Source of the DNA: Streptomyces nigrescens
Lineage (GTDB): Bacteria; Actinomycetota; Actinomycetes; Streptomycetales; Streptomycetaceae
Assembly (NCBI GenBank): GCA_024349765.1
Contig: AP026073.1
Coordinates: forward strand, 4,712,001-4,776,000
Reading direction: 5' to 3'
DNA: 64,000 nt
Each line of letters starts with the position of its first letter. Positions within the stretch are counted from its first letter, which is position 1. A program made the position numbers and the translations under genes. The notes under the pieces were generated by a model. The model did not search any database and had not been told where the DNA came from. It worked only from the letters and a program-made list of their open reading frames with translations. Shown piece by piece: positions 1 to 8,305 of the stretch.

Positions 1-34
1 GCAGCGACACGATGCCCCGCACGGTGCGGTTCAT
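1..34 (-). CDS. N-terminus of an unidentified protein (partial)
   Basis: An ATG at 34 on the minus strand overlaps the TGA of the ATP-grasp gene (ATGA overlap). It opens a frame that reads MNRTVRGIVSL before the window ends. Spacing identical to the upstream junctions suggests that the coupled operon continues beyond the window. Only eleven residues are visible, so no function can be given. Confidence 0.45.
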   Translation of the reverse strand, partial: MNRTVRGIVSL

Positions 35-1035
35 GCCGTCCTCCCGACCAGAGGCCGCGACGCCACCGCTCGCGCCCGGTCGGGTGCCTCGCCGCGGGCA
101 TCGGTCCGGGCCAGGAGCCCGGCGACCTCCGCGCTGATCGGCAGACCGGTCCGGTGCTCCACGAACAGCCATTGCCCCGCCGGATTGACCTCGAAGAAGA
201 CGTAACTCCCGTCCGGGCGCCGGCGCAGATCGACGGCGCCGTAGACCAGTCCGAGCCGGCGCAGGAAGCGGAGCAGCGTGTCGGTGAGGGCCGGCGGGAG
301 GGTCACCGGCCGTACCCGGGCCTCGTCGACCACCGTCCTCATGTCGACGGGATAGCGGGTCGCCGAGGCGTCGATCTCGGCGGCGAAGACGCGCTCCCCC
401 ACCACCGTCACCCGCAGATCGGCGCCGGGCACGAACTCCTGGAAGATCACCGGGGCGTAGCGGACCGCGTCGAGGTGCGCCAGGTCCTGCGGCCGCACGA
501 GCCGGGTCTCCCGCCACGCCTCCGCATGGGCGAGGAAGGATTTGAAGACCGTGCGCCCGACGCCGACGTCCTCGATGAACCGGCGCGCCCGCTCCGGCTG
601 GTTGGTGACCAGGGTGCGCGGCAGCACGAGGCCCACCCGGCGCGCCACCTCCCACTGGTACGGCTTGTGGTGGGCGACGGCGTCGAGCGACGGCGGATTG
701 ATCCAGGTGCAGTCGAGCGCGTGCAACATGCCGTACAGCGCCTGGCTGGTCTCGCTCGCCGCGAATCCCTGGTCCCGGGCCGTGCACAGCGTCGGATCGA
801 CGGTGAAGGGACGCACCCTTCGCCACCACGCGACGCGACACCCCGCCAACGAGGCTTCCGCCGTGGGCGTGGTCAGGGTGCAGACCGGCTGGCTGCCGTC
901 CGAAGAGTCGAAGTTGATCACTCCGTGGGCGGGAAAGTCCGCCAGGTCGAACCTGGCCACCTCCCGACCGGCGGCCTCCAGCCGGCCGATGACGTCCAGC
1001 GTGTGGTCCTCGTCGTAGGAGATGACGAGGATCAT
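31..1035 (-). CDS. ATP-grasp ligase, graspetide (microviridin/TgmB) maturase type
   Basis: A 334-aa protein whose layout fits the MvdC/MvdD/TgmB group of ATP-grasp enzymes. These activate Asp or Glu side chains with ATP and join them to Thr, Ser or Lys within a peptide. The N-terminal pre-ATP-grasp part starts MILVISYDEDHT. The C-terminal metal and ATP site is seen as VFFEVNPAGQWLFVE around residues 279-293, with E282 and N284 as the likely metal ligands. The start ATG overlaps the stop of the astacin gene by 4 bp, so the two are probably translationally coupled. No short precursor peptide gene lies in the window. The substrate could therefore be encoded beyond position 1, or could be part of a larger protein such as the astacin tail. 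Family call is good; substrate is unknown. Confidence 0.85.
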   Translation of the reverse strand: MILVISYDEDHTLDVIGRLEAAGREVARFDLADFPAHGVINFDSSDGSQPVCTLTTPTAEASLAGCRVAWWRRVRPFTVDPTLCTARDQGFAASETSQALYGMLHALDCTWINPPSLDAVAHHKPYQWEVARRVGLVLPRTLVTNQPERARRFIEDVGVGRTVFKSFLAHAEAWRETRLVRPQDLAHLDAVRYAPVIFQEFVPGADLRVTVVGERVFAAEIDASATRYPVDMRTVVDEARVRPVTLPPALTDTLLRFLRRLGLVYGAVDLRRRPDGSYVFFEVNPAGQWLFVEHRTGLPISAEVAGLLARTDARGEAPDRARAVASRPLVGRTA

Positions 1036-2240
1036 CGCAGCTGCCCGGCGCTTTCACCGCTGCCGAACAGCGGGCCCAGCTGGGTCACCAGGCTCTGGTG
1101 ACTGGCGGCCACGGCGGCGAGATCGTGCTGGAGGGAACCGAGCAGCTGGGCGAGCTGGCGTACTTGCTCGGCCAGCCCGTCGGACTGCCCGGCCAGCGCG
1201 GGCGACTGATGCGGCGTGGCGAGCACGAAGGGGCTGGCCGCGGCCGGGCTCATCAGTTCTTGGTGCGGTTGCTTGGGGGGCATGTCGTGGACCGGGTCCT
1301 TCGCCTGCTCCTTCAGCGTGAAGTCGGTGAGGGGGTCCTTGCCGATCTCCTTGGCCGTGACGGGGGCGTTCGGGTACAGCGCCTGGACGCCGGCGAGATC
1401 GCCCTGGGACAACCCGGTCCGTTGCCCCATCACCACACCGGGCGGGAGCGGCTGCTTCGCGGTGATGGTCGGCCGAGTGCTGTCGATGGCGAAGGCCCGC
1501 GGCGGATAGTGCATGATCGAGCCGTAGTCGTACGGTCCGATGTCGTCGCCGTCCGAGATCTGCTGCAGGAAGTTGTGCTGCTGTGCCGGGTCGATGTTCG
1601 AGAAGTCGATCGTGACGAACTGGTCGCGGTCCTCCCGGCTTTGTTCGTGCCAGAGCCCCACCGTGTGACCGATCTCGTGGATGGCATTTCCGGCACTGCA
1701 CGAATCGCCCAGCGTGATCCTCTGCATACCCCCTCGCCGGCCCACCGAGGAGGAACATCCGTCACCCGGAACGAAACGCACGAAGTCGGGGAACTGGGCC
1801 GCGTTGTCGGCGGTCCGTGACTCGAAGGTGATCCGGGTGTGGGTCCTCCAGTGGGCAAGCGCGTCGAAGACCCGGTCTGTGTTGGGCAGAGCGGGATCGA
1901 TCTCGAACGGAACGGTCGCGTTCGGCCAGCGGAATTGCTGCCCGGTGATCCCCACCGCCCGGAACATCAGCTCATGACCGCCCGCGGCCTCGGCCTGCTG
2001 CACTTCCTCGACGGTGCCGAGGACGATGTCGCCCTCGACCACCGCCATGCCGTCCACATCGGCGTACTGGACACCCTTGGCGCGGAAGGTCACACCGTTC
2101 AGCAGCGCGGTCCCGGCGATGGGCCCGGACCGGCACTCACCACAACCGCTCGCCTCACGGCGGGGTTTACGGGGGGAAGTGGCCTTGCGTGCGGTCGTCT
2201 TCTTGGTTCGCCGGGCGGAATCCGACGGGTTGGCATTCAT
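1032..2240 (-). CDS. Astacin-family (M12A) zinc metalloprotease with Lys/Asp-Pro tail
   Basis: A 402-aa protein. The start at 2240 has a strong AGGAGG ribosome site and overlaps the upstream stop by 4 bp. Residues 188-204 read HEIGHTVGLWHEQSRED, the astacin zinc motif (H188, E189, H192, H198), and SIMHY at 241-245 is the Met-turn with its tyrosine. No signal peptide is seen: the N-terminus is Lys/Arg-rich, followed by a Cys-containing stretch (GCGEC, 32-36). After the protease domain (about 100-290) comes a tail with KE and KDP motifs (residues 297-318) and then a helical Leu/Gln segment to the end. Placement between a fibre-like gene and an ATP-grasp gene suggests a role in processing particle or peptide products, or an injected protease. 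The absence of a signal peptide fits cytoplasmic loading rather than Sec export. Confidence 0.85.
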   Translation of the reverse strand: MNANPSDSARRTKKTTARKATSPRKPRREASGCGECRSGPIAGTALLNGVTFRAKGVQYADVDGMAVVEGDIVLGTVEEVQQAEAAGGHELMFRAVGITGQQFRWPNATVPFEIDPALPNTDRVFDALAHWRTHTRITFESRTADNAAQFPDFVRFVPGDGCSSSVGRRGGMQRITLGDSCSAGNAIHEIGHTVGLWHEQSREDRDQFVTIDFSNIDPAQQHNFLQQISDGDDIGPYDYGSIMHYPPRAFAIDSTRPTITAKQPLPPGVVMGQRTGLSQGDLAGVQALYPNAPVTAKEIGKDPLTDFTLKEQAKDPVHDMPPKQPHQELMSPAAASPFVLATPHQSPALAGQSDGLAEQVRQLAQLLGSLQHDLAAVAASHQSLVTQLGPLFGSGESAGQLR

Positions 2241-3514
2241 GCTTCCTCCTTGATACGGGCAGGGCGGAGATCGCGGCGGGTCACCACATCGGGGTGGTGA
2301 AGGCGGGCGATCGCCCGATCGGAACGCTGTCCATGGGCCTCCGGGTGGAGGTAGTACCCGCACTCCTCCGGAGCCTTCTTCGCCTCCGCGCGGAGCGGGT
2401 TGGCGCGGGCCCAGGCATCCCGCCGGGTACCGGTGATCTGCCAGCAGACGCGTTGATCCGGCCGGCCGCCGGCGATCGCGAAGCGGTTCTCGGAGACCGG
2501 ACTGCTGATGTGCAGCTCGGGCGCCGGATCGCCGAGCGGTGTGAGCTGGTACTGGAATTCTTCGTTCAACGCCTCGAAGTAGTCCGGCAGTTGGACCGTG
2601 GCCGCGCCCTCGGAGTCCAGGGTGACGGTGCCGTCGTAGACGTTCTTCATCTCCGGCGAGGCCACGGAGGAGTGGGCCAGGAAGCGGTTCTCGGGGTCGA
2701 GCGGGTGGTCGATGCGGACGTCCGCGGCGCCTTGGGTCAGGGTTCCGGTCACCTGAACGTTGCCGTTGAATCTGCCGGCGATCGGCCGGCCGGAGGCGGA
2801 GAGCCCCACGAGGCCCTCCGCCGACACCCCGTCGCTGTCTTCGCTGAACCCGAAGACGCCGGAGCCGTGGAAGCTGGTGCCCATGACCCCCGGACCACTG
2901 TTCGGGCTGAAGCCGAACCCGAAGCCACTGTTCTCGCTGTGACCCGCATGGCCGAGGATGCCGGTGCCGTCGAAGCAATCGGCACTCACCGCGGTCCCCG
3001 TGGCGCTGGTGGCCTTGATTCCCGTGCCGCTCTTGCTGTCGGCGACGACGCCGGCCCCCGTCTCACCGGTCCCCGAGAGACCTGCCCCCGCCGTACTGGT
3101 GCCGGACACACCGGTGCCGTCCTTGCTGACGCCGACGACTCCGGCACCCTGCTCGCTGGTGCCCGCAACGCCGGGGCCCTGCGCCGCCGTTCCGGCGACC
3201 GCCGGGTTCACCCCCTTGGTGAGGCCGGCGACGCCGGTGCCCTGACTGCTCGTACCGAGCACGGCCGTACCGGTGCTCTTGTCGGCCCTGCCCAGCACTC
3301 CGATGCCCTGGCTCTCGTTGTTGATGCCGAGGGTGCCCGCCCCGCCGGGGGTGGTACCGCTGGGGTCGGTGTTGCCCGCTTGCCCGCTGCTGCCGACGAC
3401 ACCGGCTCCGACCGCGCTGTCCCCCCACACCCCGAACTTGATCGGCGGGTTCTCCTGTCCCGGGTCGAAGCCGCTGGGGCCGTCTTGCGCCTGAGGTGGT
3501 CCGATAGGCGACAT
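2237..3514 (-). CDS. Decapeptide-repeat beta-helix, tail-fibre-like protein
   Basis: A 425-aa protein with no signal peptide. Residues about 85-190 consist of ten-residue repeats of the type TSEQGAGVVG, TSTAGAGLSG and VSKDGTGVSG, typical of a narrow beta-helix or beta-roll. Looser GxGVxG repeats flank this block. The C-terminal part contains a domain beginning DHPLDPENRFLAHSSV, a segment I associate with fibre-like and surface proteins, and ends in a charged tail. In contractile injection systems a fibre gene normally follows the Afp12 baseplate gene, and this gene sits two places after it. The ATG at 3514 has GAGGAGAG upstream. The stop overlaps the astacin start by 4 bp. It is probably the receptor-binding fibre or a shaft, but a non-particle surface protein cannot be excluded. 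Confidence 0.65.
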   Translation of the reverse strand: MSPIGPPQAQDGPSGFDPGQENPPIKFGVWGDSAVGAGVVGSSGQAGNTDPSGTTPGGAGTLGINNESQGIGVLGRADKSTGTAVLGTSSQGTGVAGLTKGVNPAVAGTAAQGPGVAGTSEQGAGVVGVSKDGTGVSGTSTAGAGLSGTGETGAGVVADSKSGTGIKATSATGTAVSADCFDGTGILGHAGHSENSGFGFGFSPNSGPGVMGTSFHGSGVFGFSEDSDGVSAEGLVGLSASGRPIAGRFNGNVQVTGTLTQGAADVRIDHPLDPENRFLAHSSVASPEMKNVYDGTVTLDSEGAATVQLPDYFEALNEEFQYQLTPLGDPAPELHISSPVSENRFAIAGGRPDQRVCWQITGTRRDAWARANPLRAEAKKAPEECGYYLHPEAHGQRSDRAIARLHHPDVVTRRDLRPARIKEEA

Positions 3515-3533
3515 GGTTCTCTCCTCGTCCTGA

Positions 3534-4178
3534 TCATTGGTAGGTGATCTGGAAACAGAACAGCTTGACCGTGTCCCCGACCGGCACCGTGGGCAGGTCC
3601 ACCTGCAGGAAATGCCTATGCGTCCGGTTGTTCACGATGGCCTGTACGGCCGGGATGGCCGGCACGTTGAACGCACTGACCTTCACGATCTCCTGCGCCC
3701 CCTCGTCGCCCGTGACCACACGGCGGCGCAGGACGGCCGTCGGCATGACACCGGTCACCGGCTGCCGGGTACCGGTCATGGTGAGCGATTTGATCTCCGC
3801 GCCGTCCGGGAGCGTGATGTTCATGATCCCGTGGGCCTCGGTGGCCGTTGACGGCTTCTGGGCGAAGTCGTTGACCAGTTCCCAGTGCACCGGGGGCGGC
3901 GGCGCGGGCAGCGGCTGACCCGCTGCCGGAGTCAGCGGTGGGGTCGCCGGCTGGTCGACCTGCTTGCTGGGGGCGAGGATCGGCACCAGGGAAAGGCTGG
4001 TCTCCACGTTGGACAGCGCGCGGATCACCGGGTTGAGGTGGTCCTTCGCCAGGGTCGCGAATTCCGATTCCAGGTGGTGGAACCTGATGTTGAAGCCGTT
4101 CTCCCCGCCTGCCTGGACGCGGTCCTCGTTGTCGATCCAGTCGGTGTGGGAGAACTTGGGCACGTAGAAGGGAATCAT
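3534..4178 (-). CDS. Unknown 214-aa protein of the injection-system locus
   Basis: The start at 4178 was chosen because it overlaps the upstream stop (ATGA), as at neighbouring junctions. The protein begins MIPFYVPKFSHTDWIDNED. A Pro/Ala-rich linker at about residues 80-97 separates a mostly helical N-terminal part from a beta-rich C-terminal part containing HGIMNITLPDG and ending in LFCFQITYQ. I do not recognise the family. Its position between the Afp12-like baseplate protein and the fibre-like protein suggests a fibre connector or chaperone. No catalytic motif or membrane segment is visible. Confidence 0.7.
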   Translation of the reverse strand: MIPFYVPKFSHTDWIDNEDRVQAGGENGFNIRFHHLESEFATLAKDHLNPVIRALSNVETSLSLVPILAPSKQVDQPATPPLTPAAGQPLPAPPPPVHWELVNDFAQKPSTATEAHGIMNITLPDGAEIKSLTMTGTRQPVTGVMPTAVLRRRVVTGDEGAQEIVKVSAFNVPAIPAVQAIVNNRTHRHFLQVDLPTVPVGDTVKLFCFQITYQ

Positions 4179-7100
4179 CGTTCGTCGTCCTTGTCCGGTC
4201 GGATGCGTCGGGAACGGAGCTGGTCGGCCCGGTGGTACGTCGGGAACGTGTAGGCCGGCAGCAGGTCGGCGTCGGCAGTCGTTCCGGAGAGCTCCCGCAC
4301 ATGGGCCCGAAGCCGTTCGGTTCGGAACTCCACACCGATGGGGTGGAACCAATTGAGGATGTTCAGCACCAGGTCGTAGCGCTCCTTGCCGAGTTCGACC
4401 CCGGCGTCGTCGAGTTCCTGGCGGAGCCGGACCTCGCACTGGTACGGCGTCGGCCCACCGGGTGAGAGGTAACCGCCCCGGACCAGGACCACGCCGGGGG
4501 CCTGGCCCCGGATCCGGTTGACGGGGTTGACCGGTGACGAGACCTCCGCCCTGCCGTGCCCGGACGAGGTCACCGACCAGGAGAGTTCCTGGCCCCCGCC
4601 CGGACCCAGGATCCGGCGGGCGACCAACTGCGGGGGCAGCGGCGGGGATTGGGCGAGCGGCGCCGGGTCGGCGAGCAGGACGCTCGCCGCTTCTTCCGGA
4701 GCCGCCAGCACACAGGGGAGGTACGGCGCCGCCGCCGGGCTGACCGCCAGGGCGCGGCAGTCCCCGCCGGGGGTGAAGGCCGAAGGGAGCAGGCGGTCGG
4801 CGTGCGTGTCGATCACCTGCACCCGCCCGGCCACCGCATCGGATCCGGCAGTCGCGACGTACAGGTGTCCGCCGTCCGGGCCGGCGCACAGCGTGCGGGG
4901 CCGGGTGGTCTCCGGGAAACCCTCGATGGTGGCACTCGGCGCCGTGGCACCGCTCGGGTAGACGTGGACGAATCCGGTACCGCCGCCGGATTCCTGCCGC
5001 ACACCGGCCACGTACAGCTTCGTCCCGTCCGGGAGGAAGGCCGCGGCCAGCGCATCGGTGTGCGGACCGGTGTCGACGGCGTTGCCCTGGAGTTGCAGCC
5101 CGGCCCGCCTGACCTGGCAGAACCGGCCGTCGTCGAGCAGGACGGCGAGTAGCGGGCTGTTCGGGCTCACCGCCAGGGCGCGGGGCACGCCGGGAAGCGT
5201 CAGCAGGTCGGCCTGCTGGTGGGTCTGCAGGTCGTAGGCGCGCAGGGTCCGGTCGCCGGCGTAGGCGACGAAGAGCCGGCTTCCGTCGGTGCCGAGATCG
5301 ACGGGGCGCGGCCCGGTGATCGCGGGTGCGGCCGGAGCGAGGGTGGCCGGGTCGAGCACCGAGACCGCGTCCGAGGGGCCGTGTGCCACATGGAGCCGGC
5401 CGCCGGCGAAGGAGAGCGCTCCGGGGAAGGGGGCGACGGGGGCCGAGGCATCGAGGGTGAGCCGGGGGAAGCCCCCCGGGGTTCCGGCCGCCACGGTGAA
5501 GGACGCGATCCGGTGGCTGCCCGGAAGGGAGAGGTGGACCCGGGCGCCATCGGGTGTGAAGCAGGCGGCGGCGGGCGCGGGGTGCGGCTCCGCCATGACC
5601 GTCGCGGACTCGCCTGCCGCGATCTCGGACGGGCCGCGCACTCCGATCTGTTCGCCGGCCGCCACCGCGACCTCGACGTGCGGAGCGGCCCCCGCCGTCG
5701 GCGGATCGTCCTGGGCGACCTTGACGAAGTCGAACCCGGCGTCGAAGGCGCGGGCGGACAACTCACCGGCGGACAGCACGGAATGCCTGAGCACCAGGGC
5801 ACGTCCCTGCGCCCGCAGACCGGCACGGCCCGGGTCGTACGCCCCCGCCACCGACAAGGTGCCGTCCGGACCCTGCCGGGTCAGCAGTGCGTCCAGGGCG
5901 AGCGAAGTGACGTGCTGCATCCGGCGGTTGGCGGGGTCCGTGCCGTAGTCGACCCTCGCGCCGGACGTGAGGTCGTCGGTGCGCACCAGGAGGTAGCTCT
6001 CGTCGAAGTCGTCGGTGCGGGGGCCGGCTGCCGCTTCCTCCGTGACACCGGGCGTGCCGGCGCGGTCGACCGACGCACCGATGCCGAGCCCGTCGGCGGG
6101 CAGTCCGACGCGCACGACCTGGCTGCAACCGCGGGTGTGACCGGCGCGGGTCACCTCGGCCTGGATCGTCACATCGCCCGCGGCCTTGAGGTGGAGCACG
6201 GGCCGGGCGCCCTGGTCCACCGTGGCGTCGCCCGGGCCGCAGCGGGTGACGGACCAGTGGACCTGGGCGCCGGCGAGCCGGTCGGGGGTGGCGTCGAGGC
6301 TGAGCGGCACGGCGTCGCCCGGCCGCACCACCGTGGTGGGGGCGCCGAGGGAGATCGCGAAGGCCGGGCCGGGCGGCTGGGCGACGTGGACCAGGCCGTC
6401 GCGGGTGTGCTGGACCCAGCCGAAACCGGCGGCGTGGGCATGGACGCCGAGCTTCCCCGGATCGAGCGTGTCGTGGTCGAGGAGCAGTGCCCGCCCGACC
6501 CGGTGCAGGTCGGGGGCGGTCGGGTCGTACGCCCGCAGGACCCTCAGTGTTCCCGGCGGCTCCGCGTCGAGCCGCTCCAGCAGAGCGGCCAGCGCCTGTG
6601 CGACGCCCAGTTGCATCAGCCGGTTGTCCTCGTCCGCGCCGAAGTCGATGCCGTCGCGGTCGTCGCGGCGGCCGAGCCAGGCCGGGTCGAAGTCCGGTTC
6701 GTCCTCGGGGGTGCCGACCGCCTCGGCCTCGCCGACCCGCTGGTCGCCGTCGGCCGCCACGCTCTGCCCCTGGGTGAGCGCGGGCGGCAGCACGCGGAGC
6801 GCGAGGGTGCCGGTCACCGGCCGGTGCGCGGTCTCGACGACGTCGAACGGCGCCTCGTGTCCGGCGATCGGCCCGGCCTCGTTGAGCGCCGCCCGCAGCG
6901 CGTCCGGTGTGGGTACCAGCCAGCGCTGGAAGAGTTCCAGGCGCATCCGGTAGTGGTCGTCGCCCTCCCCCGTGACCGGCTCGAACGAGGTGCGGGCGGT
7001 GCGCGAGATGCGTACCTCCTCCAGCAGTCCCGCGTACGGGGCGTCCGGGGCTGCGCCGGCCGGCGGCTCCCGGCCCAGGCCGAGCACGACCGGCTCGGCG

Positions 7101-8305
7101 TTGGACAGTGCGCCCAGGCCGTCCAGTCGCCGCCGGTTCACCTCGATTCCGTCGAGGTAGAGCCGCACCACGGCCGGACGCGGACCGGACGGCTGCCCGG
7201 CGGGCCGGGGCAGGCGCTCCACCACTCCGGCGAGGTGGTGGAAGCCCCCGTCGCCGAGGTCCCGGTCGGCGTACAGCTCCGTCACGGGGCCGCCGTCGCA
7301 CACCGACAGCCGGAGGTTCCGGTCGAGTTCGCGGAAGCGGCCGACGGTCAGCGACCAGCCGGGCACGCCGGTGGTGCTCAGCAGCGCGCACTTGGCCATG
7401 ACGGCGCCGGTCCGCGCCGCCGCGGGGTCCGGCCGGACGACCGCCTCGATCGTGAGCGGGGTGTCCGGTCCGACGTCGAAGTCCGGGCTGTGGTCGATGG
7501 TGATGCTCGCGGGGCCGGTGAATTCGAAGGCCGCCGAGAACCGGCCGGTACGGCCGCTGTGGGCACCCGCGTTGGTCCCCGGATGGCCGGGGGCGCCGAA
7601 CCGCGCGCCGGCGTCGGCGACTTCGCGTACCTCCGGGCCACCGCCGGGGGCCGTGGGTGACTGTTGCGGCGCCGGCCGGTCGTCCAGGTGGTACAGGGCC
7701 ACCGTCAGGTCGTCCCAGGCGTACGGCCTGGGCGGGAAGCGGGGCGCACCGAGGTCCTCGCCGATGAGGTCCAGGCTGGCCCCGTGTGCGCTGTGCGCGT
7801 AACGCTGAGCGGCCACCTCGCCGAGCCGCCGGGTCAGTTCCTCGTAGTCGCGCCCGATCGTCCACAGGAGCTTGACGAGGTTGCCGAGCAGCGCGGTGAT
7901 CTCCCAGTCCGCCGCCGACCGCGGCGCGGGGTCGAGCGGCTGCACCCGGGTCAGCGTCAGCAGAGGGCCGATGTCGGCGGCGCGGCCGGGCAGTTCCACG
8001 GCCAGGCTCTGTCCGGCCGGCCGGCCCACGGGGACGTCGACGTCGACGTGCTCCTCGGACGCTCCCGGTTCCCGGACGAAGAAGACCCGTACGACGAGGG
8101 GTTCGCCGGTCTCGCGCCGCGGGGTGAGCAGGTACCGGGGGGAGTCGGGCAGCCGCCCGTAGCGGTCCAGGTAGCTCCGGAAGCTGTATGCGGCGTGCAG
8201 CGTGCCGTCCGCGTGCGGCACGAGGGGGACGGTGAGCCGCTCCATGCCCCGGTCGTAGGCCGGGGTGAGGCCGCCCCGCAGGATGTCGAGGAAGTCGGTC
8301 GTCAT
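4175..8305 (-). CDS. gpI/Afp12-like baseplate protein with LamG and beta-propeller modules
   Basis: A 1376-aa protein starting MTTDFLDILRGG at 8305, where the ATG overlaps the gpJ-like stop. Residues 1-190 resemble phage tail protein I and related wedge proteins (GRDYEELTRRLGEVAA followed by SLDLIGEDLGAPR). Residues about 200-420 contain a LamG/concanavalin-like jelly roll (FEFTGPASITI, then LYLDGIEVNRRRLDG). Two homologous segments follow, each with an RxMQ helix and a GTLxVxxAYDP strand. A YncE-like beta-propeller comes next (DAVSVLDPATL, RTLRAYDLQTHQ). An Ig-like segment and a helical C-terminus complete it. Known family members are far shorter, so extra surface modules appear to have been inserted into the wedge. 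The propeller and LamG parts may bind carbohydrate or the cell surface. Confidence 0.8.
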   Translation of the reverse strand: MTTDFLDILRGGLTPAYDRGMERLTVPLVPHADGTLHAAYSFRSYLDRYGRLPDSPRYLLTPRRETGEPLVVRVFFVREPGASEEHVDVDVPVGRPAGQSLAVELPGRAADIGPLLTLTRVQPLDPAPRSAADWEITALLGNLVKLLWTIGRDYEELTRRLGEVAAQRYAHSAHGASLDLIGEDLGAPRFPPRPYAWDDLTVALYHLDDRPAPQQSPTAPGGGPEVREVADAGARFGAPGHPGTNAGAHSGRTGRFSAAFEFTGPASITIDHSPDFDVGPDTPLTIEAVVRPDPAAARTGAVMAKCALLSTTGVPGWSLTVGRFRELDRNLRLSVCDGGPVTELYADRDLGDGGFHHLAGVVERLPRPAGQPSGPRPAVVRLYLDGIEVNRRRLDGLGALSNAEPVVLGLGREPPAGAAPDAPYAGLLEEVRISRTARTSFEPVTGEGDDHYRMRLELFQRWLVPTPDALRAALNEAGPIAGHEAPFDVVETAHRPVTGTLALRVLPPALTQGQSVAADGDQRVGEAEAVGTPEDEPDFDPAWLGRRDDRDGIDFGADEDNRLMQLGVAQALAALLERLDAEPPGTLRVLRAYDPTAPDLHRVGRALLLDHDTLDPGKLGVHAHAAGFGWVQHTRDGLVHVAQPPGPAFAISLGAPTTVVRPGDAVPLSLDATPDRLAGAQVHWSVTRCGPGDATVDQGARPVLHLKAAGDVTIQAEVTRAGHTRGCSQVVRVGLPADGLGIGASVDRAGTPGVTEEAAAGPRTDDFDESYLLVRTDDLTSGARVDYGTDPANRRMQHVTSLALDALLTRQGPDGTLSVAGAYDPGRAGLRAQGRALVLRHSVLSAGELSARAFDAGFDFVKVAQDDPPTAGAAPHVEVAVAAGEQIGVRGPSEIAAGESATVMAEPHPAPAAACFTPDGARVHLSLPGSHRIASFTVAAGTPGGFPRLTLDASAPVAPFPGALSFAGGRLHVAHGPSDAVSVLDPATLAPAAPAITGPRPVDLGTDGSRLFVAYAGDRTLRAYDLQTHQQADLLTLPGVPRALAVSPNSPLLAVLLDDGRFCQVRRAGLQLQGNAVDTGPHTDALAAAFLPDGTKLYVAGVRQESGGGTGFVHVYPSGATAPSATIEGFPETTRPRTLCAGPDGGHLYVATAGSDAVAGRVQVIDTHADRLLPSAFTPGGDCRALAVSPAAAPYLPCVLAAPEEAASVLLADPAPLAQSPPLPPQLVARRILGPGGGQELSWSVTSSGHGRAEVSSPVNPVNRIRGQAPGVVLVRGGYLSPGGPTPYQCEVRLRQELDDAGVELGKERYDLVLNILNWFHPIGVEFRTERLRAHVRELSGTTADADLLPAYTFPTYHRADQLRSRRIRPDKDDER

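Noticed and set aside
5219-7660. An 813-codon plus-strand frame opposite the enlarged wedge gene
   Set aside because: Composition is that of an antisense shadow, without recognisable motifs, and the minus-strand protein has clear domains.
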